A stretch of 64,000 bases of DNA from Dorea sp. 5-2 (GCF_000403455.2 NZ_KE159723.1:14548-78547); one strand, 5' to 3'; counted from the stretch's first letter, positions 42,590 to 52,509 are shown. The notes: generated from the sequence alone by a model not told the origin. Numbers and translations: made by a program.

Positions 42590-45500
42590 ATGTACGAAAA
42601 AATGTTTGAACCGATCAAGATCCGTGGTTTGGAAATGAAAAACCGGGTAGTCTATTCTGCCGCAGGCACAAAATTCTCCGGAAAACAGGGAAGCTTTGTG
42701 ACGGATAAGCTGATCGACTACCATGTAGCCCGCGTAAAAGGCGGAAGCGGACTTAACATTGTCGAAGTATCCAGCGTACATACGCCCAGCGCGCCCAGGA
42801 ATTTCCTGTCCATTTCGGAGGATCTCTATATGCCGGGGCTTAAGAAACTGGTTGACGCCATACACGAGGCAGGCGGAAAGGCCGCCATTCAGCTGTGGCA
42901 GGGCGGGCTTGCGGTAGGGAGCGACCGGACGGCGCAGATACTTGTTTCCTCTGACATGCCCGTAAGCCCCGAGATGACCATTCCGGGCATCACGATCGAA
43001 CAGATGCAGGAGATCGTGGAGTGTTACGGCAAAGCCGCCAGACGTGCCAGCGACTGTGGTTTTGACGCGGTAGAATTCCACTGTGCCCACAACTATCTCC
43101 CCCACTCATTCTTAAGCGGAGGAATGAACCACAGGACAGACGAATACGGCGGAAGCCTTAAGAACCGGGCGAAATTCCCTCTGGAATGTATCCGTGCGAT
43201 CCGTGCGAATCTTCGTGAGGATATGCCTCTCTTCATGCGGATCGACGCCCACGACGATTATCTGGAAAATGGCATGACACTTGAAGACACCATTACTTTC
43301 TGCAACTGGGCAAAGGAAGCCGGCGTGGACGTTCTGGACGTTTCCAGAGGTAATTTCATCTCCGCGGCGATCAAATACGAGGTGCCGTCCATTGATACGC
43401 CGCAGGGCTTCAATATTGACAATGCCGCCGCGATCCGCAAGGGTACGGGCATGTTGACGATCGGCGTCGGGCGGATCAACACTCCTGACATCGCGGAAAA
43501 GGCTCTGGCAGAAGACAAGGTTGACATGGTAGTAATGTGCAGGGCGCAGTATGTCGATCCTGAATTCTTAAATAAAGTAAAAGCCGGCAGACTGGATGAG
43601 ATCACCTATTGTATCGGCTGTGACCAGGGATGCTATGACGGATTCGAAAATATGGACATTCCGCACGTCACCTGTCTGTTGAATCCCGCGATCGGAAGAG
43701 AAAAGGAGTGCGAGCTGATCCCTGCCGAAAAGCCGGAAACCGTATTGATCGCCGGCGGCGGTATCGCAGGTCTGAAAGCCGCCATTACCTTAAAGAAGAG
43801 AGGGCACAACCCGGTATTAATGGAAGAGAGCAGTTCCCTTGGCGGACAGTTCGTACTTGCCGGAAAAGCGCCTCGCAAGAAGGAAATGGAAGACGCCGTG
43901 ATCCTAATGGGAAAACAGGCTGAAAAGCTGGGCGTTGACATCCGCCTGAATTCGAAAGTGACCGCAGACACGATCCGGGAAATGAAACCCCACTCCTTTA
44001 TCAATGCGATCGGCGCGGCTCCTCTGATCCCGGATATCCCGGGCAGAGACCTGGACTGTGTGGTGAATTCCCACGAAGTCCTTGCAGGCACGAAGGCCAT
44101 AAGCGGAAATGTCGTCGTCATCGGAGGCGGTCTGGTCGGTACGGAAACGGCTGAATTCGCCGCCGCAAATGGATGTAAGGTGACGATCCTCGAAATGCTG
44201 CCTGAGATTGCGGCAGATCTAGGACATGTGCGTAAAACCTGTGTATTGGAGCAGGTCTATGCGGCAGGCATCACTCCTGTCTGTGAAGCAACGGTAAAAG
44301 AGATTAAGGAGGGCAAAGTCATTGCCATAAAAGACGGCAAAGAGATCACATTTGACTGTGATCATGCGGTCATGGCGATCGGTTCAAAGGCAAGATGCGG
44401 GAAAGAGTTAGAAGACGCCTGCCGGGAAAATGAGGTCGCTTACTTCTGTGTCGGCGACGCATTCGGCGCAAGACGCGCCCTGAACGCAGTCCGGGAGGCA
44501 TTTGACACCGCGTTGACCTTCGACCGCGAGGATGTCAGAAGGGACGCCTTAAAGCCTAAGAAACGAGTATTCCTCACCGGCGCTTCCGGAACCATGGGAC
44601 AGGAGACGTTAAAACAGCTCCTTGACCGTTCTTCTCGTTTTAAGGTGCGCGTCCTTGTCCGCGATTCGAAGAAGAACCGCACGCTGATGAAAAAGTACGC
44701 ATGTCCTTCACTCGAAGTTGTCTGGGGAGATATGGCGGACTACGATACTATGCTTCGATGCGTGACCGGCTCTGATTATGTCCTCCATATCGGCGCAATG
44801 GTCTCACCGATGGCAGACGATTTCCCGAAGGAAACCCTGTATACGAATATCGGCTCGACGCTGAACATTATTAAAGCGATTAAGGAACAGGAAGATCCGG
44901 ATAAGGTTCATTTCGCCTATGTCGGCACGGTAGCCATGACCGGGCACCGGGCGGATCCGATCCAGTTCGGACGCGTCGGAGATCCCATCTGTCCGTCCTT
45001 CTTCGATTACTATGCGTTGAGCAAGGTATTTTCAGAGATGGCTGTATTTGACAGCGGGCTGAAGCACTGGGTAAGCATCCGCCAGACCGGACAGCATCCA
45101 AGCAACGAAGCCGCCGCAAGCCTGCCGATCATCACACACCAGGCGCCGAATAATGTACTTGAGTGGGCGACCTCCATTGAATCCGGCATCTGTATGGCGA
45201 ATCTGTGCGAGGACTGGGTGCCTGAAAGCTTCTGGAGAAAGGCGTATAACTTAAGTAGCGGCGAAGGCTATCGTCTGACTACGTGGGAATTGATGGATCT
45301 TAATCTGGGCGCGTTTGGCATCGGGCTTAAGGACATCCAGGATTCCAAATTCCTGGCGAAATATAATTTCCACGGCCACTATTACACAGATTCCAAAGCG
45401 TTGGATGATATTCTTCATTTCCGCTGTATCCCGGCTGAACAATACTGGGCGGGCGTCCGCGAGGAAATGCGCAGAATGGCGCAGAATCCGATGATAGCCG

Positions 45501-46063
45501 CCATGTTCCCGACCGCAGAGCAGATGTTCGAGAACAATAAGCAGATCGGGCACAAACGCATGGGAACTTACTGGATGATCGAGAATAATGAGGAAGAGTG
45601 GATCAAAGCGTTCTATGGTTCCAGGGAACAGTTTGAAGCAATCCCCGGCTGGGACGAATACGAACTGTATCATCCAAGTGAAGAGGAGACCTTCCTGAAC
45701 CACGGATACGACGAATCCAAATCCTTAGAAGAGCTGACGCTTGAAGATCTGCAAGGCGTCGCAAGATACAGGGGCGGAGAATGCCTGGCGCAGGAGATCC
45801 CGGATATTTACACGCCGATCAGATGGAAAAGCGCCGAGGGTTATGAATTTGACCTGAGTATCAATGCGGTGGTGCAAGGCGGACACTGGGCGCCAGAATG
45901 TCTGAAAGAAGCGTGGACCTATGGCACACAGGCAAAATACAACCCGTTCCTTGGACAGGTATGGCAGCCGATCCACCCCGAGACAGACGATTACTCCATT
46001 AAGATGGAATACAGCGCCTATGACATCTGTGAGGAGCTGAAAGAGAAGCTTGGATTGAAGTAA
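42590..46063 (+). CDS. Fusion of OYE/2,4-dienoyl-CoA reductase-like enzyme with an extended SDR
   Basis: An 1157-residue multidomain reductase. Residues 1-340: old-yellow-enzyme barrel (FEPIKIRGLEMKNRVVYSAA, HRTDEYGGSLKNR). About 341-361: a 4Fe-4S site, CIGCDQGC and Cys after 13 residues. About 385-650: FAD/NAD domains (IAGGGIAGLKAA, VVIGGGLVGTETAE). From about 657: an extended SDR (FLTGASGTMGQ, YYALSK as YxxxK near 807). The last 250 residues are unassigned. The first part resembles BaiCD-type steroid and enoate reductases of gut clostridia. The fusion suggests reduction of a C=C bond and handling of a hydroxyl or keto group on the same substrate. AAGGAGG precedes ATG 42590. Single-gene unit under MerR control. 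Confidence 0.85.
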   Translation: MYEKMFEPIKIRGLEMKNRVVYSAAGTKFSGKQGSFVTDKLIDYHVARVKGGSGLNIVEVSSVHTPSAPRNFLSISEDLYMPGLKKLVDAIHEAGGKAAIQLWQGGLAVGSDRTAQILVSSDMPVSPEMTIPGITIEQMQEIVECYGKAARRASDCGFDAVEFHCAHNYLPHSFLSGGMNHRTDEYGGSLKNRAKFPLECIRAIRANLREDMPLFMRIDAHDDYLENGMTLEDTITFCNWAKEAGVDVLDVSRGNFISAAIKYEVPSIDTPQGFNIDNAAAIRKGTGMLTIGVGRINTPDIAEKALAEDKVDMVVMCRAQYVDPEFLNKVKAGRLDEITYCIGCDQGCYDGFENMDIPHVTCLLNPAIGREKECELIPAEKPETVLIAGGGIAGLKAAITLKKRGHNPVLMEESSSLGGQFVLAGKAPRKKEMEDAVILMGKQAEKLGVDIRLNSKVTADTIREMKPHSFINAIGAAPLIPDIPGRDLDCVVNSHEVLAGTKAISGNVVVIGGGLVGTETAEFAAANGCKVTILEMLPEIAADLGHVRKTCVLEQVYAAGITPVCEATVKEIKEGKVIAIKDGKEITFDCDHAVMAIGSKARCGKELEDACRENEVAYFCVGDAFGARRALNAVREAFDTALTFDREDVRRDALKPKKRVFLTGASGTMGQETLKQLLDRSSRFKVRVLVRDSKKNRTLMKKYACPSLEVVWGDMADYDTMLRCVTGSDYVLHIGAMVSPMADDFPKETLYTNIGSTLNIIKAIKEQEDPDKVHFAYVGTVAMTGHRADPIQFGRVGDPICPSFFDYYALSKVFSEMAVFDSGLKHWVSIRQTGQHPSNEAAASLPIITHQAPNNVLEWATSIESGICMANLCEDWVPESFWRKAYNLSSGEGYRLTTWELMDLNLGAFGIGLKDIQDSKFLAKYNFHGHYYTDSKALDDILHFRCIPAEQYWAGVREEMRRMAQNPMIAAMFPTAEQMFENNKQIGHKRMGTYWMIENNEEEWIKAFYGSREQFEAIPGWDEYELYHPSEEETFLNHGYDESKSLEELTLEDLQGVARYRGGECLAQEIPDIYTPIRWKSAEGYEFDLSINAVVQGGHWAPECLKEAWTYGTQAKYNPFLGQVWQPIHPETDDYSIKMEYSAYDICEELKEKLGLK

Positions 46064-46086
46064 ATAGAATAGATATCACAAAAAAT

Positions 46087-46126
46087 ATCCCTGGCAGGAA
46101 TCGCATGATCGTTTCCTGTCAGGGAT
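46087..46126. terminator. Bidirectional terminator
   Basis: ATCCCTGGCAGGAA pairs with TTTCCTGTCAGGGAT (one mismatch, loop of 11), followed by TTGTTCT. It lies between the convergent OYE-SDR and pilT genes. Confidence 0.75.
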
Positions 46127-46131
46127 TTGTT

Positions 46132-47187
46132 CTATAATTTTTTCTTCAGCATCTCCGGGTTAGAAGCGTAAGCCAATGCCGTCTCTGCTGTGATCCGCTT
46201 GTTCTTATAAAGGTTCAGAAGGCTATTATCCATAGAGATCATATCTTCTTTATTGGATGAATAGATCACGCCTTCGATCTGCGGGATCTTGTTATCCCGG
46301 ATCATGTTCCGGATCGCCGGAGTGACGGTCATGATCTCAAATGCCGGGATCCGTTTCCCGTCGATCCCGGGAACCAGCTGTTGGGAGACGACTGCCTGCA
46401 GCACCATGGAGAGCTGAACGGCGATCTGTCTCTGCTGATTGGCAGGAAAAACGTCAATGATACGGTCGATCGTATTGGCGGCGCCGATGGTGTGCAGAGT
46501 AGAGATGACCAGATGACCGGTCTCGGCAGCAGTCATCGCAACTTCGATGGTCTCATAGTCACGCATCTCGCCTAAGAGGATCACGTCTGGGCTTTGGCGC
46601 AAAGAGGCACGCAGCGCGGTAACATAACTGTCGGTATCGGCGTTGATCTCTCTCTGGCTTACGATGCTCTTCTGATGGCGGTGCAGGAATTCCAACGGGT
46701 CTTCCAGGGTAATGATATGCTTTTCCATCGTCTCGTTGATGTGATTAACGACACAGGCGAGGGTCGTGGATTTACCGCTTCCGGCGGGGCCGGTCACCAG
46801 TACAAGGCCTTTTGGCAGGTTGCCGGCGTGTATGATCACGTCCGGGATACCCAGGATATCCGGGCTTGGAAGTGAGAAGGTAATGATCCTCACGACTGCG
46901 GATAAGGTGCCGCGCTGTTTGTAAGCGCTTACGCGGAAACGTGATAATGTTGGGATCGCAAAGGAAAAATCATCGTCTCCATATGTCAGCAGATCATCCA
47001 TATTCCGTTCTCCGGCAAGAGCATAGATCTGTTCCAGATAAGTTCTTGTGTCGTCCGGCTTTAACTTCTCGTCGCCGAGCTGTACGATATTGCCGTCCGT
47101 TCGGTAAGACGCAGGAAGACCGGCGACGATGAAGATATCCGACGCATGGTCCTGAACTGCTTTTTCCAGTAATTCTTGTACGTTCAT
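46132..47187 (-). CDS. pilT: Type IV pilus retraction ATPase PilT
   Basis: A 351-residue secretion ATPase of PilT type. Walker A is GPAGSGKST; the Asp box and Walker B are in ITLEDPLEFLH and PDVILLGEMRDYET; the His box is TGHLVISTLHTIGA. PilT hexamers power pilus retraction. ATG 47187 follows GGGAGG. Last gene of the minus-strand pilus operon. No PilB extension ATPase is in the window; it is either elsewhere or PilT serves both roles. Confidence 0.92.
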   Translation of the reverse strand: MNVQELLEKAVQDHASDIFIVAGLPASYRTDGNIVQLGDEKLKPDDTRTYLEQIYALAGERNMDDLLTYGDDDFSFAIPTLSRFRVSAYKQRGTLSAVVRIITFSLPSPDILGIPDVIIHAGNLPKGLVLVTGPAGSGKSTTLACVVNHINETMEKHIITLEDPLEFLHRHQKSIVSQREINADTDSYVTALRASLRQSPDVILLGEMRDYETIEVAMTAAETGHLVISTLHTIGAANTIDRIIDVFPANQQRQIAVQLSMVLQAVVSQQLVPGIDGKRIPAFEIMTVTPAIRNMIRDNKIPQIEGVIYSSNKEDMISMDNSLLNLYKNKRITAETALAYASNPEMLKKKL

Positions 47188-47225
47188 TTGAATCCTCCCT
47201 AAATTTTGTATCCGGTATACAACCA

Positions 47226-47735
47226 TTAATTACTCTTGATAACAGGAAGGGTGGAATCTGCGTTCCATTCCTGTGTAGAGATTTGTTTCCATTTGGTTAT
47301 ATAATAATAACCGTCGTTTCCGGAGCGGCTGTCATTGGCAGCCAGCGTGATTTCCAGGGCGTCTGATCCGCCCATAAGAACAGAATACTCTATCAGGATC
47401 AGTGGTTCGGTTCCCTCTGCGGGCGATGCCAGGACATGATCCAGTTGATTCAATTCTTCGATGGCTTTGGTTTGATATTCTTCTGTAAAAAGTTCCGCTT
47501 TTTCGCATGTTTCGGCAAGCACCCGGTCAATATCCGCAAGGATCTTTTCGGCGGCGTTATTTGCCTGATAATAATTGGCGGTGCGTCCTGCTTTACGTTC
47601 TATGTACCGGGCGTCTCTTAAGGCTCCGGACAAAGAGAGTACGGCAAAGATGACCATGGACAGGATGATCAGGATCACCAGCATGAAAGAAGAGCCGATG
47701 TTCACTGCCGGGTAAGCATTTTTCTTCGGTTTCAT
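47226..47735 (-). CDS. Pilus-locus membrane protein (PilX-like position)
   Basis: A 169-residue protein with one N-terminal membrane segment (SSFMLVILIILSMVIFAVLS) and an extracytoplasmic part with YYQANNAAEKILADID, as in PilX or DUF4860-neighbour proteins that act as minor pilins or assembly factors. It starts 1 nt after the preceding gene's stop. Assignment rests on topology and position. Confidence 0.7.
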   Translation of the reverse strand: MKPKKNAYPAVNIGSSFMLVILIILSMVIFAVLSLSGALRDARYIERKAGRTANYYQANNAAEKILADIDRVLAETCEKAELFTEEYQTKAIEELNQLDHVLASPAEGTEPLILIEYSVLMGGSDALEITLAANDSRSGNDGYYYITKWKQISTQEWNADSTLPVIKSN

Positions 47736-48194
47736 CTAACGGCTCGCCTCCTTTTGCAGGTATTTTTCTACTTCCAGGGTATAGATCGGATCTTTTTGGC
47801 GGTTCGCAAATACCGAGATATCTCCGGCAGCGAACCCATTTTCCTCTTTATAAGCCAAAGAAAGACGATATATGGATCCGTCTTTGCGGCAGGGATTCCA
47901 TTCCTGGTCATAATATATGGTATAATATGTGGTATGATATTTTTCATCCTCGAAAGAAACGATATCCGGATAATGATCTTCCAAACATGCTACTATGTCT
48001 TGCCCGCTGCGCAGTATCTCCGCGGCAGAGACGGCTTGGTCCACGGCAAGGTTAAGTTCTGTGGTTTCCTGTTCCATGACATGTGATCTTACAAAGAAGC
48101 GCACGCAGACGGCGGAAGCCAGACAGAAGAACAGGATTGCAATGATCAGTTCCAACAGAAATAAACTGGAACGTTTGGCTGGTTTTCTTTGCAT
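47736..48194 (-). CDS. Prepilin-like protein
   Basis: A 152-residue protein beginning MQRKPAKRSSLFLLELIIAI: a basic leader, then S-LFLLE, fitting a type IV prepilin cleavage site with Glu at +5 and a hydrophobic spine to about residue 35. The rest (DYDQEWNP-like YYDQEWNPCRKDGS) is a small globular head. ATG 48194 has AGAGGAG 8 nt upstream. Probably a minor pilin. No prepilin peptidase gene is in the window. Confidence 0.75.
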   Translation of the reverse strand: MQRKPAKRSSLFLLELIIAILFFCLASAVCVRFFVRSHVMEQETTELNLAVDQAVSAAEILRSGQDIVACLEDHYPDIVSFEDEKYHTTYYTIYYDQEWNPCRKDGSIYRLSLAYKEENGFAAGDISVFANRQKDPIYTLEVEKYLQKEASR

Positions 48195-48208
48195 ATCAGT
48201 TTCTCCTC

Positions 48209-48706
48209 TCACATAGAATGGTCAGAATGGATACTGACCAGTACTTGCTCGTCTTGCCCGTCTTCCGATACGCAGGTAAAGCGCAGAAGGCCTGGAGCGG
48301 CTTCTTCCATCTGAAAAGATGAGACTTTCATGATCTCGGTTCCGACGGAAGAAGAAGCTTCGGTTCCGGCCTGCAGGAACAGTTCACGCAAGATACCGTC
48401 ATTCTCATATATATAGGTATGGTACAGTGTATCTCCATAGGTATGTTCCATGATCAGGGCGCGGCAGCCGTCAAAATTACCGATATAGATACTTTCAGTC
48501 CCGTTCTCATCGTTCTGCCGGATCTTTTCCGTGATATAGGACAGGCAGGTCCTGGTAGTGAATATGGATCGGGAATTCTCTGTTATGTTACGGTAAATAT
48601 TCGCCGAAAGGATCAGCACGATCAGGGAGGAGGCGGCGAATACAAAGAACAGCGCGATCGGAAAGATAAAGTCGATGGTGTGCTGCCGGAGTCTTTTCTT
48701 ATTCAT
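48209..48706 (-). CDS. DUF4860-like pilus-locus protein
   Basis: A 165-residue protein with an N-terminal membrane segment (TIDFIFPIALFFVFAASSLI) and an extracytoplasmic domain (TTRTCLSYITEKIRQND, YIYENDGILRELF). This is the pattern of DUF4860 proteins found beside pilins in clostridia. ATG 48706 follows GGAGG, 8 nt inside the end of the upstream gene. Function unknown, probably a pseudopilin-like component. Confidence 0.75.
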   Translation of the reverse strand: MNKKRLRQHTIDFIFPIALFFVFAASSLIVLILSANIYRNITENSRSIFTTRTCLSYITEKIRQNDENGTESIYIGNFDGCRALIMEHTYGDTLYHTYIYENDGILRELFLQAGTEASSSVGTEIMKVSSFQMEEAAPGLLRFTCVSEDGQDEQVLVSIHSDHSM

Positions 48707-49037
48707 GCTTAGCCTCCTGTCTGTCGATAATGGTGATATCGGGCAATATATTTGCACCGAGTATCTGGTAATCTACAAAATATTTGTCAGAATCATATCG
48801 GATTCCGTAAGTCTCTTTTAGGTAGTCCAGGCTCTCAGGGTAACGGCCTTCTGTTGCGTAACAGTGTACGATGCCCTGTTGGATCGCAGTCTCTAAGCTT
48901 TCCCGCTGCTTCTCATCGGTCTCGTCGCCCAGTGCCAAGATGCCCAGATAGAAGATGCAGCCGATACAGAGGAAAAGAATAAGAGAAAAGAGAAGCTTTG
49001 TTGTATCACTTGAACTTCCCCGATAAAAACGTCTCAT
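48699..49037 (-). CDS. Pilin-like small membrane protein
   Basis: A 112-residue protein with one N-terminal membrane segment (LLFSLILFLCIGCIFYLGIL) and a head beginning ETAIQQGIVHCYATEGRYPE, where ATEGRYP is common in pseudopilins and major pilin heads. No clear cleavage site is seen. AAGGAG precedes the ATG. Confidence 0.72.
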   Translation of the reverse strand: MRRFYRGSSSDTTKLLFSLILFLCIGCIFYLGILALGDETDEKQRESLETAIQQGIVHCYATEGRYPESLDYLKETYGIRYDSDKYFVDYQILGANILPDITIIDRQEAKHE

Positions 49038-49080
49038 AGTGAATGTCTCCTTTCATTGTCCAAGGGTCATCCGGTTGGTT

Positions 49081-50124
49081 CTATAATCCTGCCATGATAC
49101 CAAGGAGCGGCAGCATGACAGAGAACAGGATCGCGCCCACGATCACGGACAGGACGATGACCAGGGTGGGTTCGAGCCCGGCGATAATGCTGGTGATCTG
49201 ATTATCCACATCGTCTTCATATTCTGCGGCGATCTGGCTCATAACCTCGTCCATGACGCCTGCTTTTCCGGCGATCGACGCCATCTTGGCATAGACGCCT
49301 GTGAAGATATCGGCTTCCTTGAATGCTTCGGACAGATCCATGCCTTCGTCTAATTTGCTCTGGCACGCGTCTAATTTCTTGCGGAACTGTTCGTTCTCAA
49401 CCAGATTGCCGGCAAGATGGATCCCTTGCTCGGGGGACATACCGCTGCGCAGCGTCAGCGCCATACCGTCGGCGAAACGGCATGCGGCAGTCTTCTCATA
49501 GATATTCCGCGAGAAAGCCAGATGATATCCTGCCTTCCTAAGAAGAGACTTCCCATTCTTAGTCCTGGTAAGATAGAATGCCAGGATAACAAATACGGCG
49601 GCAATGGCGATAAATACGGAGGCATAGCGGGAGAGCCCTTCTCCTGCCTTCAGGATCCCGAGAGAGAATCCGCTCATCTCCTGGCCGAGCTGAGTGAACA
49701 CCTGATGGAAAATAGGCATGACTTTGGTGATCAGGATGAGGATGACGACAAGCATCATGGCGATCATGATCAGAGGATAAGTCAATGCGCTTTTGATCGT
49801 GCGAGCTAGATTATCTTCACGGGTATAGTGTGTACTCAGAGAATCCATGACTTCGTCGAGTGTTCCGGTCTCTTCTCCAAGCTTTACCATATGAAGCAGA
49901 TAGTCGGGGAAGACGTTGGCGCTTTCTACGGCTTCGTAGAAGAATCCGGTTTCTTCCATCTTCTCCCTCATGGCTTTCAGCAGTGAGCGTTCGTTTTCAT
50001 TCTGGGAATCCTCTTCGAGGATACCAAGACCTTCCAGGGATGAGATCCCGGATTTTAAGATCATCGCCATCTGGTTGCAGAATGCGGCTGTTTCCAGATT
50101 GGACAGGGGTGTCTTCGTTGACAT
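49081..50124 (-). CDS. pilC: Type IV pilus inner membrane platform protein PilC
   Basis: A 347-residue GspF/PilC protein with two repeated cytoplasmic helical domains (FCNQMAMILKSGISSLEGL and FADGMALTLRSGMSPEQGIH) and three membrane segments, ending IVGAILFSVMLPLLGIMAGL. It anchors the pilus motor in the membrane. AAAGGAG precedes the ATG. Same operon as pilT and the pilin-like genes. Confidence 0.9.
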   Translation of the reverse strand: MSTKTPLSNLETAAFCNQMAMILKSGISSLEGLGILEEDSQNENERSLLKAMREKMEETGFFYEAVESANVFPDYLLHMVKLGEETGTLDEVMDSLSTHYTREDNLARTIKSALTYPLIMIAMMLVVILILITKVMPIFHQVFTQLGQEMSGFSLGILKAGEGLSRYASVFIAIAAVFVILAFYLTRTKNGKSLLRKAGYHLAFSRNIYEKTAACRFADGMALTLRSGMSPEQGIHLAGNLVENEQFRKKLDACQSKLDEGMDLSEAFKEADIFTGVYAKMASIAGKAGVMDEVMSQIAAEYEDDVDNQITSIIAGLEPTLVIVLSVIVGAILFSVMLPLLGIMAGL

Positions 50125-50143
50125 AATTTATTCTCCTTTCGAA

Positions 50144-51145
50144 TCAGTAGGTGTATTTAACAATATATTTGCTCCCGTCGCCGATATATTTTTTGACAGA
50201 ACTGTTGCTGTTATTCGCTGCAAGGGTCGGATCCATAAGAGACCAGTTCTGCCCGTCAAATTCGATGATGTCGTCTACCCAGCCGTTCTCGCTCAGATAG
50301 CAGCTGATCCAGGCGTGATACGCTTCTCCGGCGTAACCGACTTCAAGCCGGGTCGGGATACGCTGTGTGCGGAGCATGGCGGTCATCAGGGCGGCATAAT
50401 CAAAACAAATGCCCTTTCCGGAACTCAGAGTGTCGTCCACATTGGGAGTGTAGCCGTATTCTACATTCTCGGCTTTTTCTGTGTCGTACTCCACGTTCTT
50501 TATCACAAAGTGATAGATCTCGTTGACCGCGCTAAGGTCGCTGCGGCAATTCTTTACAAGTGAGCTTCCTTCGGATACCGCCTGGCTTTCGGTATTGTAG
50601 TTGACATATACGTTGGGAGTCAGGAAGGGAAGGAATTCATCTTCTAAGGCGGCGTCAGCGGTCTGGGTAAAGGCGACTGCATACAGATCCTTTGCCGCGT
50701 CCGCCGATTCCAGCAAGGTAAAGGTATATCTTCCGTTGCCGCCTGTAAGCGGATAAACGACGGGTTCGCCGCGGGCGCTGACCAGATATGTACAGGTAAT
50801 GCCGTCCGGGCCTTCAACCTGGAATTTGACTTTCTCGTTATTGCCGGAGTAGGTCAGCATCATGTAACCTCTGGAAATATTCGACAGATCCATGGAGACT
50901 ATGTCATTTCCGAAGACAGCGGTTCCGGATGCTTCGGGAGTAAGAACCTGAGGCGTGTTGTCCCGCAGCGGAGCGTCTTCATCAGCCTCTTCGCTGCTTT
51001 CGGACGAAGGGCTCGCCGTCTGCGGATCATTCCCGGATGAGCATCCGCTTGTCAGGAAAGATACGATCAGAAGAAAGAATAAGATCTTCTTGCAAGTCTG
51101 TCGGGAGAGTCGCTTATTGTCTGTTTGAAATAGCTCTGCAGCCAT
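50144..51145 (-). CDS. Transglutaminase-like lipoprotein
   Basis: A 333-residue lipoprotein: signal sequence ILFFLLIVSFLTSGC with lipobox LTSGC, an acidic Ser/Glu-rich linker, a beta domain (about 70-190) and a transglutaminase-like domain. GKGICFDYAALMTAMLRTQR carries the Cys, AYHAWISCYL the His and LMDPTLAAN the Asp of the triad. Such proteins act outside the cell as proteases or cross-linkers. AAAGGGG lies before ATG 51145. It precedes the pilus genes in the same direction. Confidence 0.85.
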   Translation of the reverse strand: MAAELFQTDNKRLSRQTCKKILFFLLIVSFLTSGCSSGNDPQTASPSSESSEEADEDAPLRDNTPQVLTPEASGTAVFGNDIVSMDLSNISRGYMMLTYSGNNEKVKFQVEGPDGITCTYLVSARGEPVVYPLTGGNGRYTFTLLESADAAKDLYAVAFTQTADAALEDEFLPFLTPNVYVNYNTESQAVSEGSSLVKNCRSDLSAVNEIYHFVIKNVEYDTEKAENVEYGYTPNVDDTLSSGKGICFDYAALMTAMLRTQRIPTRLEVGYAGEAYHAWISCYLSENGWVDDIIEFDGQNWSLMDPTLAANNSNSSVKKYIGDGSKYIVKYTY

Positions 51146-51237
51146 GTAGGAATCCCCTTTCTGTTAAATTAAGTTTTTCAAAACCAATATGCTTTATTAT
51201 AGCATGTTCAAATGATATTTTGAAGATAGAGCAGAGG

Positions 51238-52509
51238 TTAATACACTCCGCCCATATCGAGATCCATACCGAACAGAGTCCATTCGCCGTCTACATTCAT
51301 GTACTGCAGCGTATGGGTACAGGTTCCGTCTCCCTTGTCGGTGGTGGTATGGCTGCCGTCATACGACAGGGAAGCATTCTCATACTTATAGTTTCCCTTG
51401 ATATCTACCTGAATGACATGTTCATAAGGGTTCATATAACCAGCCATCTCACCGTTGGTGAGCTGGTATTTTGTCAAAGCATAAGAAGAATCCGCATTGC
51501 CGAAGACATAATCGCGAAGATCGTTATAAGACGATCCGATATCGCCGGCTCTCGCGGGATCTACCTCTTTGAAGACGTCTGCTTCGCTAAAAGGCGTGTT
51601 CTCTGAAGCGGCGTTCAGGATCTCTTCCAGATCTTTTGCCGCTTGTTTCATGACTTTTTTGATCGTCTTTTCGTTATAAGGCGCGTTTACGATAGATGCA
51701 GTCACGTTTTCGGTATCGTCCCCTTTGGTGTATATGAAAGTCAGGCACTGTGCGTAATCTTCCAGTTCATCTCCGCCAAGCTCGATATAGTGTGTGGAAC
51801 CGAAGAGCAGAGGGACCGTGTAGGTGTCGTATCCGTCTTTTTTGGTGGAAGGTTTCAATTCCTTGGTGATGTCGATCTTGTCAACCATTACATTTGCGCC
51901 GGCGGGAACAGTGACCATATAGTTTTTGGAGAAATATTCGTCGGTCTCGATCTTCCATAATAGTCCGCATCTCTTTAACTCAATCGTCATGGCGTCGGAA
52001 TAATCTTCCGTCCGGTAGGATACGCGGTAAGCCTGGGAAGAGAAGCCTCCGATTATCTTCTTCACACTTTTGATCCGTACACGCTGCTTTTCTTCCGGTG
52101 TATTCATCTGTTGTGCCGTGATAAATGCCTCTTTGGTAAGGAATTCACTGGAGTCTTCGATATAAAGCTTATCGTAAACGGTATTCCAGTCCCTGCCAAA
52201 AACTGCCTCTGCATATTTCTGTGCGGCATTCTTAGCGCCAAGCTGTGTTTGATACACAACGATAAATATTATGACAGATAAAACAGCAATAGCCAGTTCG
52301 GCTAACAGAAGCTTGTCGCCGGTGGTCAGTCCTTGTTTCTCTTTTCCTAAAGAAATAGAAACATTCTGTGAGACCGTAGTGTTCTGAAAGCCTGTAGTAT
52401 TCTGAAAACCTGGAGCGGTCTGTGATTCTAAAGGTTGGAGCGGTGTTCCGCAATTGCAGCAGAAAGCTGCATGATCGTCGTTATTCGTTCCGCATTCTGG
52501 ACAAAACAT
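51238..52509 (-). CDS. Zinc-ribbon membrane protein with extracellular domain
   Basis: A 423-residue protein with an N-terminal zinc ribbon (CPECGTNNDDHAAFCCNCG), one membrane segment near residues 72-90 (LLLAELAIAVLSVIIFIVVY) and a large outer part with an NTF2-like region (AAQKYAEAVFGRDWNTVYDK). This layout is found in TcaA/YvbJ-like envelope proteins. Partner and function are unknown. It sits with three other envelope genes between the amidase and the pilus genes. Confidence 0.78.
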   Translation of the reverse strand: MFCPECGTNNDDHAAFCCNCGTPLQPLESQTAPGFQNTTGFQNTTVSQNVSISLGKEKQGLTTGDKLLLAELAIAVLSVIIFIVVYQTQLGAKNAAQKYAEAVFGRDWNTVYDKLYIEDSSEFLTKEAFITAQQMNTPEEKQRVRIKSVKKIIGGFSSQAYRVSYRTEDYSDAMTIELKRCGLLWKIETDEYFSKNYMVTVPAGANVMVDKIDITKELKPSTKKDGYDTYTVPLLFGSTHYIELGGDELEDYAQCLTFIYTKGDDTENVTASIVNAPYNEKTIKKVMKQAAKDLEEILNAASENTPFSEADVFKEVDPARAGDIGSSYNDLRDYVFGNADSSYALTKYQLTNGEMAGYMNPYEHVIQVDIKGNYKYENASLSYDGSHTTTDKGDGTCTHTLQYMNVDGEWTLFGMDLDMGGVY

